In this document: in pieces, positions 9,954-17,548 of the stretch
How positions within the stretch are numbered: the stretch's first letter is position 1
Layout of the letters: each line of letters starts with the position of its first letter
Source of the DNA: Thermoanaerobaculia bacterium
GTDB taxonomy: Bacteria; Acidobacteriota; Thermoanaerobaculia; Multivoradales; Multivoraceae
NCBI GenBank assembly: GCA_022826745.1
Contig: JAJDUI010000004.1
Location: 1 to 64,000, forward strand
DNA length: 64,000 nucleotides
Direction of reading: 5' to 3'
Made by a program: the position numbers and the translations under genes
Notes under the pieces: model-generated
Seen by the model: the letters and a program-made list of their open reading frames with translations, nothing else
Told to the model about the DNA's origin: nothing
The model's database searches: none

Positions 9954-10934
9954 CTATCGGAGGGACGAGGCGGAGTCCCTCAGACCGATCCGCGAGTAGA
10001 GCTGTTCCTTGAAGTCGTCGAAGGCTGCCGAGTCGCCGCGCGTGATCTCGTCGAGGGCGAAGAACTTGTCGGTGGTCGGCGACTCACCCCTAAGCAGGTC
10101 GTGGTCCAGGCCAGCGATTCCGAGGATCGTCCAGCATTCCGTGAAGCCGTCCTGTTTGGCCTTCTGGTGGCTCTTCTCGGCTTCGCCTACTCTGTTGTGG
10201 ACGTTCGAGACGTCCTTTCCACCCTTGATCTCGATTGCAATGACAGGGCGGCTGCGACCCGAGGGTAGTTCCTCATGGATGGCGATGTCCGGATCGGAGG
10301 CGAAGAAGATCCGGATGGGTGCGCCGGCGGCGTTCCGCATCTTGATCGTGGATTGGTCCACTTCGACGTGAGCGCTTTGGGTCAGAACGGCTATCAAGTC
10401 GAACACCCGCCTCGTGGCTTGCTGACCGACGAGGTTCAGGGCGCCGCCCCGCAACTGGGGTCCGAGCGTGAGCAGAGTGAGGTCGTGAACCTTCGATTGG
10501 GTCAGCCGGTCCACCGAGTGCACCAGGTGAGCCGCGCCGATGCAGAGGCAGCGCGCAAGTTCGGCCAAGCGGTCTTTCTGGGCCCTGGATATGGCTCCTC
10601 TTTCCTCCATCGACTTGAAGGGGCTCAGACCGTGCTCCTTGCCGTAGAACTGCTTCTGCGAGAACCCGAGCAGGAGCCTGTAGTAGCCGAGCAGATGGGG
10701 ATTGGCCATGAGCAGACTCGGCACCGCGAAGAGGATCTCGCCTCTCAGGCCCCAGCCGGCCAGGCGCTGAAGTGCTGCCGTGTCGGCGAACTGGCCGAGT
10801 TCCCGATCCACGGTGTGGATGTCCGCTTCGGAAGACGCCTTCAGGAGAGCATCGAGCAGGTGAGTCGACCGGAGCCGCTCCAGGCTCTTGAAGAAGGAGA
10901 TCTGGAGGTCCGGCAGCGGGGGGTTCGGGGTCAC
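9954..10934 (-). CDS. XcyI-type restriction endonuclease
   Basis: 326 residues. The start is the GTG at 10934 that overlaps the methyltransferase stop (GTGA); a longer open frame upstream merely shadows the methyltransferase. The C-terminal half carries a PD-(D/E)XK nuclease core: DPDIAIHEELPSGRSRP with the metal-binding Asp near residue 215, and VIAIEIKGG (Glu-x-Lys near 233-235), followed by NVHNRVGEAEKSHQKAK. This pattern fits the XcyI family, whose characterised members cut CCCGGG; the family match is from memory and specificity is inferred. The order methyltransferase then nuclease fits a type II restriction-modification operon. Confidence 0.7.
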   Translation of the reverse strand: MTPNPPLPDLQISFFKSLERLRSTHLLDALLKASSEADIHTVDRELGQFADTAALQRLAGWGLRGEILFAVPSLLMANPHLLGYYRLLLGFSQKQFYGKEHGLSPFKSMEERGAISRAQKDRLAELARCLCIGAAHLVHSVDRLTQSKVHDLTLLTLGPQLRGGALNLVGQQATRRVFDLIAVLTQSAHVEVDQSTIKMRNAAGAPIRIFFASDPDIAIHEELPSGRSRPVIAIEIKGGKDVSNVHNRVGEAEKSHQKAKQDGFTECWTILGIAGLDHDLLRGESPTTDKFFALDEITRGDSAAFDDFKEQLYSRIGLRDSASSLR

Positions 10935-11803
10935 TGCGCCGTGTCGTAGTCGAGCGCGAAGAGAGTCCGCTGAGTCGAGCGAATGCGCTTTGCTGCTAGT
11001 TCGGCGTACGCCGGGTTGAGCTCGATGCCGACGTACTTGCGGCCCTGCTGTTCGCAGACAACACCGACCGTGCCCGAACCGAAAAAGGGATCGAGGACCC
11101 AGTCCCCGGGAATCGACCCCGTGAGGATGCAGGGCTCGATCAATCTCGGCGGGAATGTGGCGAAGTGGGCGCCTGAGAAGGGCTCGGTGGGAACGGACCA
11201 GACGGTCCGTCGGTTCCTGCCCTTGACGCGAGCTTTCGAGGAGTCGTAGTGGTAGCGCAGCGACTTCGTGAACAGGAACAGGTACTCGTGCGATCGCGTC
11301 GGCCGATCCTTGACGCTCTCGGGCATGCAGTTCGGCTTCTCCCAGATGATGTCGCTGCGGAAGTACCAGCCCGCCTCCCTCAGCGCGAAGGCAACCATCC
11401 ACGGTATGCCCACGAGGTCCTTCGGCTTCATGCCCTCGGGCGTCCGTGCCCTGTAGCTCATCGCGCGAACGGGGTTCTTCTTGTCCGGGGCCCGCGTTGC
11501 GCGGTTGCCGCTCGTGTAGCTGTCGCCGAGGTTGAGCCAGAGCGTGCCGTCGGCCCTAAGGACCCTCCGCACCTCGTCGAAGATGGCGGTCAGGCGCTCG
11601 ATATAGAGGGCAGGTTCCGCCTCGGCGCCGATCTGATCCTCTTCGGCGTAGTCGCGAAGTCCCCAGTAGGGAGGTGACGTGACGCACGTCCGGAACCAGG
11701 AGTCGGGAAGCTCCGGCAGAACCGCCTCGGCCGCTCCTCGAAAGAGAGTGGAGCGCTCCAGGGTGACAGGATCGTCCGATGGCGCCGCGGCTACGAGGTC
11801 CAC
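10931..11803 (-). CDS. site-specific DNA methyltransferase (probable N4-cytosine), partner of XcyI-like nuclease
   Basis: 290 residues, GTG start. Motif order is that of a beta-group amino-methyltransferase: the catalytic TSPPYWGLRDY (around residue 42) comes first and the AdoMet-binding DPFFGSGTVG (around 239) comes late. SPPYWGLRDY is typical of N4-cytosine enzymes, but N6-adenine enzymes with SPPY occur, so the modified base is inferred. It would protect the host from the endonuclease whose gene overlaps its stop codon. Transcription starts away from the ATPase/NACHT operon across a 167-bp gap. Confidence 0.85.
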   Translation of the reverse strand: MDLVAAAPSDDPVTLERSTLFRGAAEAVLPELPDSWFRTCVTSPPYWGLRDYAEEDQIGAEAEPALYIERLTAIFDEVRRVLRADGTLWLNLGDSYTSGNRATRAPDKKNPVRAMSYRARTPEGMKPKDLVGIPWMVAFALREAGWYFRSDIIWEKPNCMPESVKDRPTRSHEYLFLFTKSLRYHYDSSKARVKGRNRRTVWSVPTEPFSGAHFATFPPRLIEPCILTGSIPGDWVLDPFFGSGTVGVVCEQQGRKYVGIELNPAYAELAAKRIRSTQRTLFALDYDTAQ

Positions 11804-11934
11804 GACGCCACTCTACTACCGGCCTCGCTCCCACCGGTGCGGGTCGCATGCTCGCTGGTACCGGGGCCGCCCCGCGCGGCGCCGATCCGTCCCCCTCACG
11901 GTCTCAGTTTGGTGGCCACACACCGATTACCCTA

Positions 11935-11963
11935 TTGAATAGATCTATTCAGTAGAATACTCT
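11935..11963 (+). promoter_or_regulatory. candidate promoter with 16-bp palindromic operator
   Basis: TTGAAT at 11935-11940 and TACTCT at 11958-11963 are 17 bp apart. A start site about 7 nt further on would sit at the GTG of the next gene (11971), giving a leaderless message. The perfect palindrome TGAATAGATCTATTCA (11936-11951) overlaps the -35 box and spacer, where a repressor would block transcription. The patch is clearly more AT-rich than its surroundings. Confidence 0.45.
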
Positions 11964-11970
11964 AACTGCC

Positions 11971-13263
11971 GTGATGGAGTACGAGCGAGCACAAGTAGCA
12001 CTCCTGAGAAACCGCCTGGCGGAGCCTCCCAAGACGATTCAAGCCGTCTTCGGACCCCGCCAGAGCGGCAAGACCACTATAGTCAAGCAAGCCCTCCGGA
12101 CATCCCCGCACCGCTACTACTACTATGCCGTCGACGCGTCCGGCGCCGACGAGACGAACTCACTCGATCCGGCCGCATCGCGGCCGATCGAGTATGTCGG
12201 TGAACGTGACCGGAACTGGCTCGTCCGAACCTGGGAACACGCCCGCGCGGAAGCCGTGCGCCACAACGGCTGCGTTCTTGTGCTGGACGAGATCCAGCAC
12301 ATCCCGGACTGGTCCCGAACCGTCAAGGGCCTTTGGGACGGCGACCGCTGGAACGATATCCCGCTTCGGGTAGTCATCCTCGGCTCGGCGCCGATGGCCA
12401 TTCAGTCCAGCCTGAGCGAGAGCCTCATGGGCCGCTTCGAGCTCATCCGGGTTGGCCATTGGTCCTTCAGCGAGATGGCCGACGCCTTCGGCTTCGACCT
12501 GCCCCAGTACCTCTACTTCGGCGGCTATCCGCGGGTCGCGGGCCTTGCTCCGGGCTGGCCTCCGGAGTGGACCGAGTACGAACCCCGGTGGCGCGACTAC
12601 ATACGAAGAGCGATCGTCACGCCCACCATCGACCGCGACGTGCTCGCGATGACGCGAGTCGACAAGCCAGCCCTGCTCCGACAGGTGTTCGAGTTGGCCG
12701 TCGCGCACTCGGGGCAAATGCTCCCCTACCACAAGATGCTCGGCCGCCTTCAGGACGCGGGCAATGCCACGACAGTGGCCCGCTACGTGGACCTCCTCTC
12801 TCTTGCGGGCCTGTTGACCGGGTTGGAGAAGTACTCGCCCAACCTCCTGAGAGTGCGGAGATCGCCGCCCAAGTTCAATGCCCTGAACACCGCGTTGCTT
12901 ACTGCTACCTCGAACTACACGTTTCGGAACGCTCGGGCCGACCGGAGCTTCTGGGGCCGGCTGGTCGAGAGCGCGGTTGGCGCTCATCTCCTGAACACGG
13001 CGGATTCAGGTCCCCGAGTCCACTACTGGCGCGAGAGCGTTGACGAAGTCGACTTCGTCCTCGAATGGGGAACGCGCGTCGTGGGCATCGAAGTGAAGAG
13101 CGGGGCGAACGTGTGGCCGACGCGCGGAATGCGCGTCTTCCGGGAACGGTTCAGCCCCCATCGCGTCGTCCTGGTCGCTCCCGACGCCACGACGCGGAAC
13201 GCCGTGCCGCTCGCGGAGTTTCTCTCCCGGCCCGCCTCCGATTGGTTCGAGGACGGCGAATGA
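11971..13263 (+). CDS. AAA ATPase with DUF4143 C-terminus
   Basis: 430 residues; GTG at 11971 or ATG one codon later. A P-loop near residues 28-36 (FGPRQSGKTTIVKQ), a Walker B at about 103-110 (VLVLDEIQHIPDW) and a GYPRVAGL segment are typical of the AAA_14/DUF4143 family. The C-terminal DUF4143 region (FWGRLVESAVGAHLLN; VDFVLEW...GIEVKSG) resembles a degenerate nuclease-like fold. Such proteins are abundant in defence islands and accessory regions but lack a settled function. The stop overlaps the next start (ATGA), so the two proteins are made together and may form one system. Confidence 0.8.
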   Translation: MMEYERAQVALLRNRLAEPPKTIQAVFGPRQSGKTTIVKQALRTSPHRYYYYAVDASGADETNSLDPAASRPIEYVGERDRNWLVRTWEHARAEAVRHNGCVLVLDEIQHIPDWSRTVKGLWDGDRWNDIPLRVVILGSAPMAIQSSLSESLMGRFELIRVGHWSFSEMADAFGFDLPQYLYFGGYPRVAGLAPGWPPEWTEYEPRWRDYIRRAIVTPTIDRDVLAMTRVDKPALLRQVFELAVAHSGQMLPYHKMLGRLQDAGNATTVARYVDLLSLAGLLTGLEKYSPNLLRVRRSPPKFNALNTALLTATSNYTFRNARADRSFWGRLVESAVGAHLLNTADSGPRVHYWRESVDEVDFVLEWGTRVVGIEVKSGANVWPTRGMRVFRERFSPHRVVLVAPDATTRNAVPLAEFLSRPASDWFEDGE

Positions 13264-16200
13264 CGATCATCGACCGCACCTGCACCGAGGTCCTGGAGGG
13301 CAAGACCGAACCGGACAGCCGACCGGTCTCGAAGCCGCTCTCGGAGTACCGCTCGGAACCCGCCTACGTCCTGCTCGGCGACCCTGGCGCAGGCAAGAGC
13401 ACCTCCTTCAGGGAGGAGCGCAAGCGGACGCCCGCTGCCGCCGAGAAGGTGGTCGAGGCAAGGGACTTCGTCACCTTCGACGTTGCCGGCCACCCCGAGT
13501 GGCGCAACCGAACCCTGTTCATCGACGGTCTGGACGAGATCCGCGCGGGAAGCCACGACGGCCGCACCGCTCTTGACAAGGTGCGCGCCCGACTCGACGC
13601 GCTTGGAAGGCCCCGTTTCCGCTTGTCGTGCCGAGAGGCGGACTGGTTGGGACCGAACGATTGGGTGCGACTGCAAGCGGTCGCCCCGAGCGGCGAACTC
13701 ACGGTGCTGCGTCTCGACGCGTTGACGCTCGACGACGTACGTCGGATTGTCGAGGCGAGCCCCCTCGTCCTCGACGCGGAGGGATTCATCGATGAAGCAG
13801 GCGACAGGGGCCTGCGGGATCTCCTGTTCAACCCCCAGACCCTGGAACTGCTGATCGAGGCTGTCGGCGGCGCCGGACGATGGCCGGAGAGCCGCATCGA
13901 GACCTTCGAACTCGCCTGCCGGCAACTCGCTAGGGAGCAGAACAAAGAGCACAGGTACTCGCAGCGGAATCCACCCAGCGAGAACCAAGTGCTCAAAGAC
14001 GCGGGACGCGTTTGCGCCTTGCTTCTCCTTTCCGGGACGCCGGGCGTCAGCCTGCTGCCCTCCGCGGAAGAGCACGACACCGACTACCCGAATGTCGAGC
14101 GCCTCGATCCAACCCCCGAAGGGATCGCGGCAGGCGAAGCCGAACTGCTCGCTCGCCGAAGACGCCTTGCCGTATCGAGCGGGCTGTTCAGGAGTGTCGG
14201 CGACAGCTACCCGGCCGCGCAACGCTTCGAACCGGTGCATCGTCACATCGCCGAGTTCCTTGCCGGCGGCTACCTCGCTCAACAGATCGAAGGCGGGCTT
14301 CCACCCGCCCGCGTTCTTGCCTTGATCACGGGCCTCGACGGTGGCGTGGTGACCTCGCAGCGCGGCCTCTCGGGCTGGCTGGCGGCGCACTCCAAGGCCG
14401 CCCGACGGAGGCTGATCGACCGCGACCCCATCGGCATCGGTCTCTACGGCGACATCGGCGGCTTCTCGACCGAAGAAAAGCGAAAGCTCCTGCGCTTGCT
14501 GGCGAGGCAGGGAGCAAGGTTGAAGGATCTCCACTGGCTGAGTGTCCGCTCCTTCGTTCCGCTCGCCACGGATTCGTTGGCGGAGGAGATTCGCGGCGAA
14601 CTGACGGTCGACCCCTGGAAGGAGAACGATCAACACTCGACGGAGTTCCTCCTCCTGCTGCTCCGTTACGCGGCTCCGTTGCCGACTCTTGCGGAACCGA
14701 TTCTCGCGATCCTCCGCGGCTCCGGCTGGTGGGATCGGGTCCGGCACTGGGCACTCGACGCTTTCCTTCGCCACTGTCCGGACAGGGCTACGAGGGTCGC
14801 CCACCTCGAACGACTCCTGTCGGATGTCCACGAAGGTCGACTGGAGGACCCGGACAACCGGATCGCCGGAGCGGCCCTGGAGCGGCTCTATCCGAGCGTG
14901 GTCGGCCCAGCGGACGTCTGGCGCTGCCTAACGCGGACACGGCTCTCGAACCGCTTCGGAACGCATCACCAGTTTTGGAGTGGCTTGGCCGAACCGGAGC
15001 GGTCCTCCGACGCGGAGGTCACGACCCTTCTGGATACCTTGCCGAAGTACGTATCCGGCCTGCGCGCCGTCCTCGACGACATCCCACTAACCAGAGTCGC
15101 AGCGGAACTCCTCGGCCGCGGCCTCGACGCGGCCGGACCTGACCTGACTCCGAACCGACTTTACGACTGGCTCAGCGCTCCCGTGGACTGTCAGCCTGAC
15201 GCTGACAGCCGGGCAACCGGAGATGCACGGATCAGGATTTCCTCCTGGCTGGAAGGCCACCCCGGTGCCTACAAGGAGGCGTTCCGCGAGGGCCTGCGGC
15301 GAGCGGGCGACGACGAACCTCCCGACAACGTCGTCTACGCCATAGAGCAACGGCTGTACGAGGCGGAACCGCCGGACGACTTCGGCTCCTGGTGCCTCGA
15401 CGAGGCCGAGCTACTCGCCGATAGCCGACCCGCCCTCGCAGCGTGGCTGTTCGGGAAGGCCCGGAGACGATTCCGGCAGGGCGAGTCCGGCCTCTCACAA
15501 GCCCGACTGGACGACTGCGTCCGGCATCATCCCTCCTGGCAACCGGCACCCGAAGACCCGAGCGCGGGAAAGAAGTTCCGAGACCAGATGCGGAGACTGA
15601 GAGCGTCCCGAAAGGCCGCCGAAGAAGAACGCGAGCAAGAGCGGAGCCAGTGGTTGGATGCCGTTCGCCAGGAAGTTCCAGCACTCCGCGAGAACCGGGG
15701 CGCCCCGTGGCTGCTGGAACGCCTCGCCGGGAAGTGGTTCAAGAATGCGTCAAGCGCAGAGACCACATACGAGGATTGGCTTGATGGGGGATCGAAGCCG
15801 CACCATCTCAAACAGTCAGACCAACCGCGGATCCAATTGAGGGACTGGCTTCGCGAGGAGTTCGACTCCGACGAGGAGCTGGCGACTGCGGCGCTTCAAG
15901 CCCTGCGGGGCGTCGTGGACCGGGACGACATGCCAGGACCTGACGAGATCATCCGCCTCCACTCGGAGTCACGACGCCACCGGCTGTCGCTGCCCTTTCT
16001 GGCGGCGCTTTACGACCGCCACCGGGAAGCGCCTGGCTTCGTCGAGAACCTGACCGAACGCCAAAGACGCCAAGCTCTCGCGGTCCACTACTGCGTGCCG
16101 CCGGTCTGGGGCCGTCGCCCCGCTTGGCGCCGCGACCTGATCCGGCGGCACCCCGAGGTTGCGGCCTCCGTTCTGCTGCCTTACGCGCGAGCCGAACTCC

Positions 16201-17453
16201 GGGGCGGCAGCAATCGCGTCGCCGGCCTCCCGGTTGCCGGCCTCGAGGAACTCGCCCACGATCCGGATCACGCCGAGTTGGCGGCGCTGGTGAGCCTGCC
16301 CCTCCTGCGCGGCTTCCCGGTCCGGGGCCGCGCAACGCAACTGACCGACCTGAACCGCTTGCTCTGGGCCGCCCTGCGGCACGCCGACCGGGACGAAATG
16401 CGCGCGGTCGTCGCGACAAAGCTGGCGGCCCGGAGCATGACCGTCGCCCAGAGGGTCGTCTGGCTGGGAGCGGCTCTCGTCGTGGACCCGCACGCCTACG
16501 CGGGACCTCTGGAGGAGTTCGTCGACGGAATCGAACAGCGCGCAAACCGACTTGCGGAGTTTCTCTGGTTCGACTTCACCCTGAGTCCGAAGAACCTGCC
16601 TCCGAGAGCGCTGGAGGCGCTCATCCGGCAGTTCGGAAGAGCGGGCATCTACCGGAACGAACTTCCACACTCTCCCGACCCGTCCCCTGGACGCCTGGGC
16701 GGCCTGATCGAACTCCTGGCGGCCGCTCCGGAAACAGAAGCGGCCGAGGCGCTTGATCGGCTTGCGAAGGACGAATCCCTCTCGGCATGGCAATCCAACC
16801 TGCAGCTCGCCGTCGATCGGCAGACCGTCGCGCGCCGGGACGCTTCCTGGGAGCGCCCCGATCTGGCCGCCATTCGCGCCACCCTTGACAACGCAGCGCC
16901 GGCGAACGCGGCTGACCTCGCAGCCCTTGCTGCCGACCGCCTCGACGAGCTCGCAACGACGATTCGTCACGCCAACACCAACGACTGGCGGCAGTACTGG
17001 AACGAAGACGCGAACGGCCAGCCGATCGGTTCCAAGCACGAGGAATCGTGCCGGGACGCTTTGCTTTCGCGCCTTCGCTTCCTTCTCCGAGACGAACTCC
17101 ACGACCAACCAGAGGCGGCGGCCGCCGCCAGGAAACGCGCTGACATCGGACTCTTCGGACCCGGCTTCCACGTCCCAGTTGAAATCAAGAAACAGTCCAA
17201 CCGCGAACTGTGGCGTGCCGTGCGCGACCAACTCGTCGCCAAGTACACCCGGGATCCGGCGACCGGCGGCTACGGCATCTTCGTCGTCTTCTGGTTCGGC
17301 GATCCCGACAAGACCCAGTTGGATGAAACGGGCAAACGGCCAAGCACCCCGGAAGAACTGCGGCTCAGGCTCAAGGCCGGCATCGTCGCCCAACTGCCGC
17401 AAGAACAGGCGAGGAAGATCGCCGTCCGCGTCATCGACGTCAGCAAGCCCTGA
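13260..17453 (+). CDS. NACHT-like NTPase with helical-repeat middle and C-terminal PD-(D/E)XK nuclease; candidate antiviral protein
   Basis: 1397 residues from ATG 13260 (ATGA overlap with the previous stop; the frame is open further upstream but only as a shadow). The P-loop comes almost at the N-terminus (LLGDPGAGKST, Lys46), followed by LFIDGLDE (86-93), the hallmark NACHT Walker B with tandem acidic residues. A long alpha-helical region with no recognised domain follows (about 300-1250). The C-terminus has a nuclease core: E in HEESCRDALL, ADIGLFG with Asp1295, then VEIKKQ (Glu1308, Lys1310). Many bacterial NACHT/Avs proteins sense phage products and activate a nuclease, usually at the N-terminus; here the nuclease is C-terminal. 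A defence role is inferred from architecture and from the neighbouring restriction system. Confidence 0.75.
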   Translation: MTIIDRTCTEVLEGKTEPDSRPVSKPLSEYRSEPAYVLLGDPGAGKSTSFREERKRTPAAAEKVVEARDFVTFDVAGHPEWRNRTLFIDGLDEIRAGSHDGRTALDKVRARLDALGRPRFRLSCREADWLGPNDWVRLQAVAPSGELTVLRLDALTLDDVRRIVEASPLVLDAEGFIDEAGDRGLRDLLFNPQTLELLIEAVGGAGRWPESRIETFELACRQLAREQNKEHRYSQRNPPSENQVLKDAGRVCALLLLSGTPGVSLLPSAEEHDTDYPNVERLDPTPEGIAAGEAELLARRRRLAVSSGLFRSVGDSYPAAQRFEPVHRHIAEFLAGGYLAQQIEGGLPPARVLALITGLDGGVVTSQRGLSGWLAAHSKAARRRLIDRDPIGIGLYGDIGGFSTEEKRKLLRLLARQGARLKDLHWLSVRSFVPLATDSLAEEIRGELTVDPWKENDQHSTEFLLLLLRYAAPLPTLAEPILAILRGSGWWDRVRHWALDAFLRHCPDRATRVAHLERLLSDVHEGRLEDPDNRIAGAALERLYPSVVGPADVWRCLTRTRLSNRFGTHHQFWSGLAEPERSSDAEVTTLLDTLPKYVSGLRAVLDDIPLTRVAAELLGRGLDAAGPDLTPNRLYDWLSAPVDCQPDADSRATGDARIRISSWLEGHPGAYKEAFREGLRRAGDDEPPDNVVYAIEQRLYEAEPPDDFGSWCLDEAELLADSRPALAAWLFGKARRRFRQGESGLSQARLDDCVRHHPSWQPAPEDPSAGKKFRDQMRRLRASRKAAEEEREQERSQWLDAVRQEVPALRENRGAPWLLERLAGKWFKNASSAETTYEDWLDGGSKPHHLKQSDQPRIQLRDWLREEFDSDEELATAALQALRGVVDRDDMPGPDEIIRLHSESRRHRLSLPFLAALYDRHREAPGFVENLTERQRRQALAVHYCVPPVWGRRPAWRRDLIRRHPEVAASVLLPYARAELRGGSNRVAGLPVAGLEELAHDPDHAELAALVSLPLLRGFPVRGRATQLTDLNRLLWAALRHADRDEMRAVVATKLAARSMTVAQRVVWLGAALVVDPHAYAGPLEEFVDGIEQRANRLAEFLWFDFTLSPKNLPPRALEALIRQFGRAGIYRNELPHSPDPSPGRLGGLIELLAAAPETEAAEALDRLAKDESLSAWQSNLQLAVDRQTVARRDASWERPDLAAIRATLDNAAPANAADLAALAADRLDELATTIRHANTNDWRQYWNEDANGQPIGSKHEESCRDALLSRLRFLLRDELHDQPEAAAAARKRADIGLFGPGFHVPVEIKKQSNRELWRAVRDQLVAKYTRDPATGGYGIFVVFWFGDPDKTQLDETGKRPSTPEELRLRLKAGIVAQLPQEQARKIAVRVIDVSKP

Positions 17454-17461
17454 CCGGGCGC

Positions 17462-17515
17462 CGGCCATCCAGTTCTCCTTGTAGACCCGGAACAGGTCGG
17501 AGTCGGGCCTGGTCT
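17462..17515 (-). pseudogene. relic of a DUF5916-type outer-membrane protein gene
   Basis: Read on the minus strand, about 17 codons give DSDLFRVYKENWMAG, close to GSDLFVVYNENWMAE near the C-terminus of the intact DUF5916 gene at 31.04-33.30 kb; the DNA is similar too. Nothing else of the gene remains. It lies in the 95-bp gap between the NACHT gene and the permease, at the edge of the defence island. Confidence 0.6.
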
Positions 17516-17548
17516 ACTCCGTGGAGCGTCCCTGGGGCCAAGCTAACG

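Noticed and set aside
13065-13259. Upstream extension of the NACHT-like gene
   Set aside because: The extra 65 codons overlap the DUF4143 gene in another frame and are Arg/Pro-rich; the ATGA overlap at 13260 is a better start.
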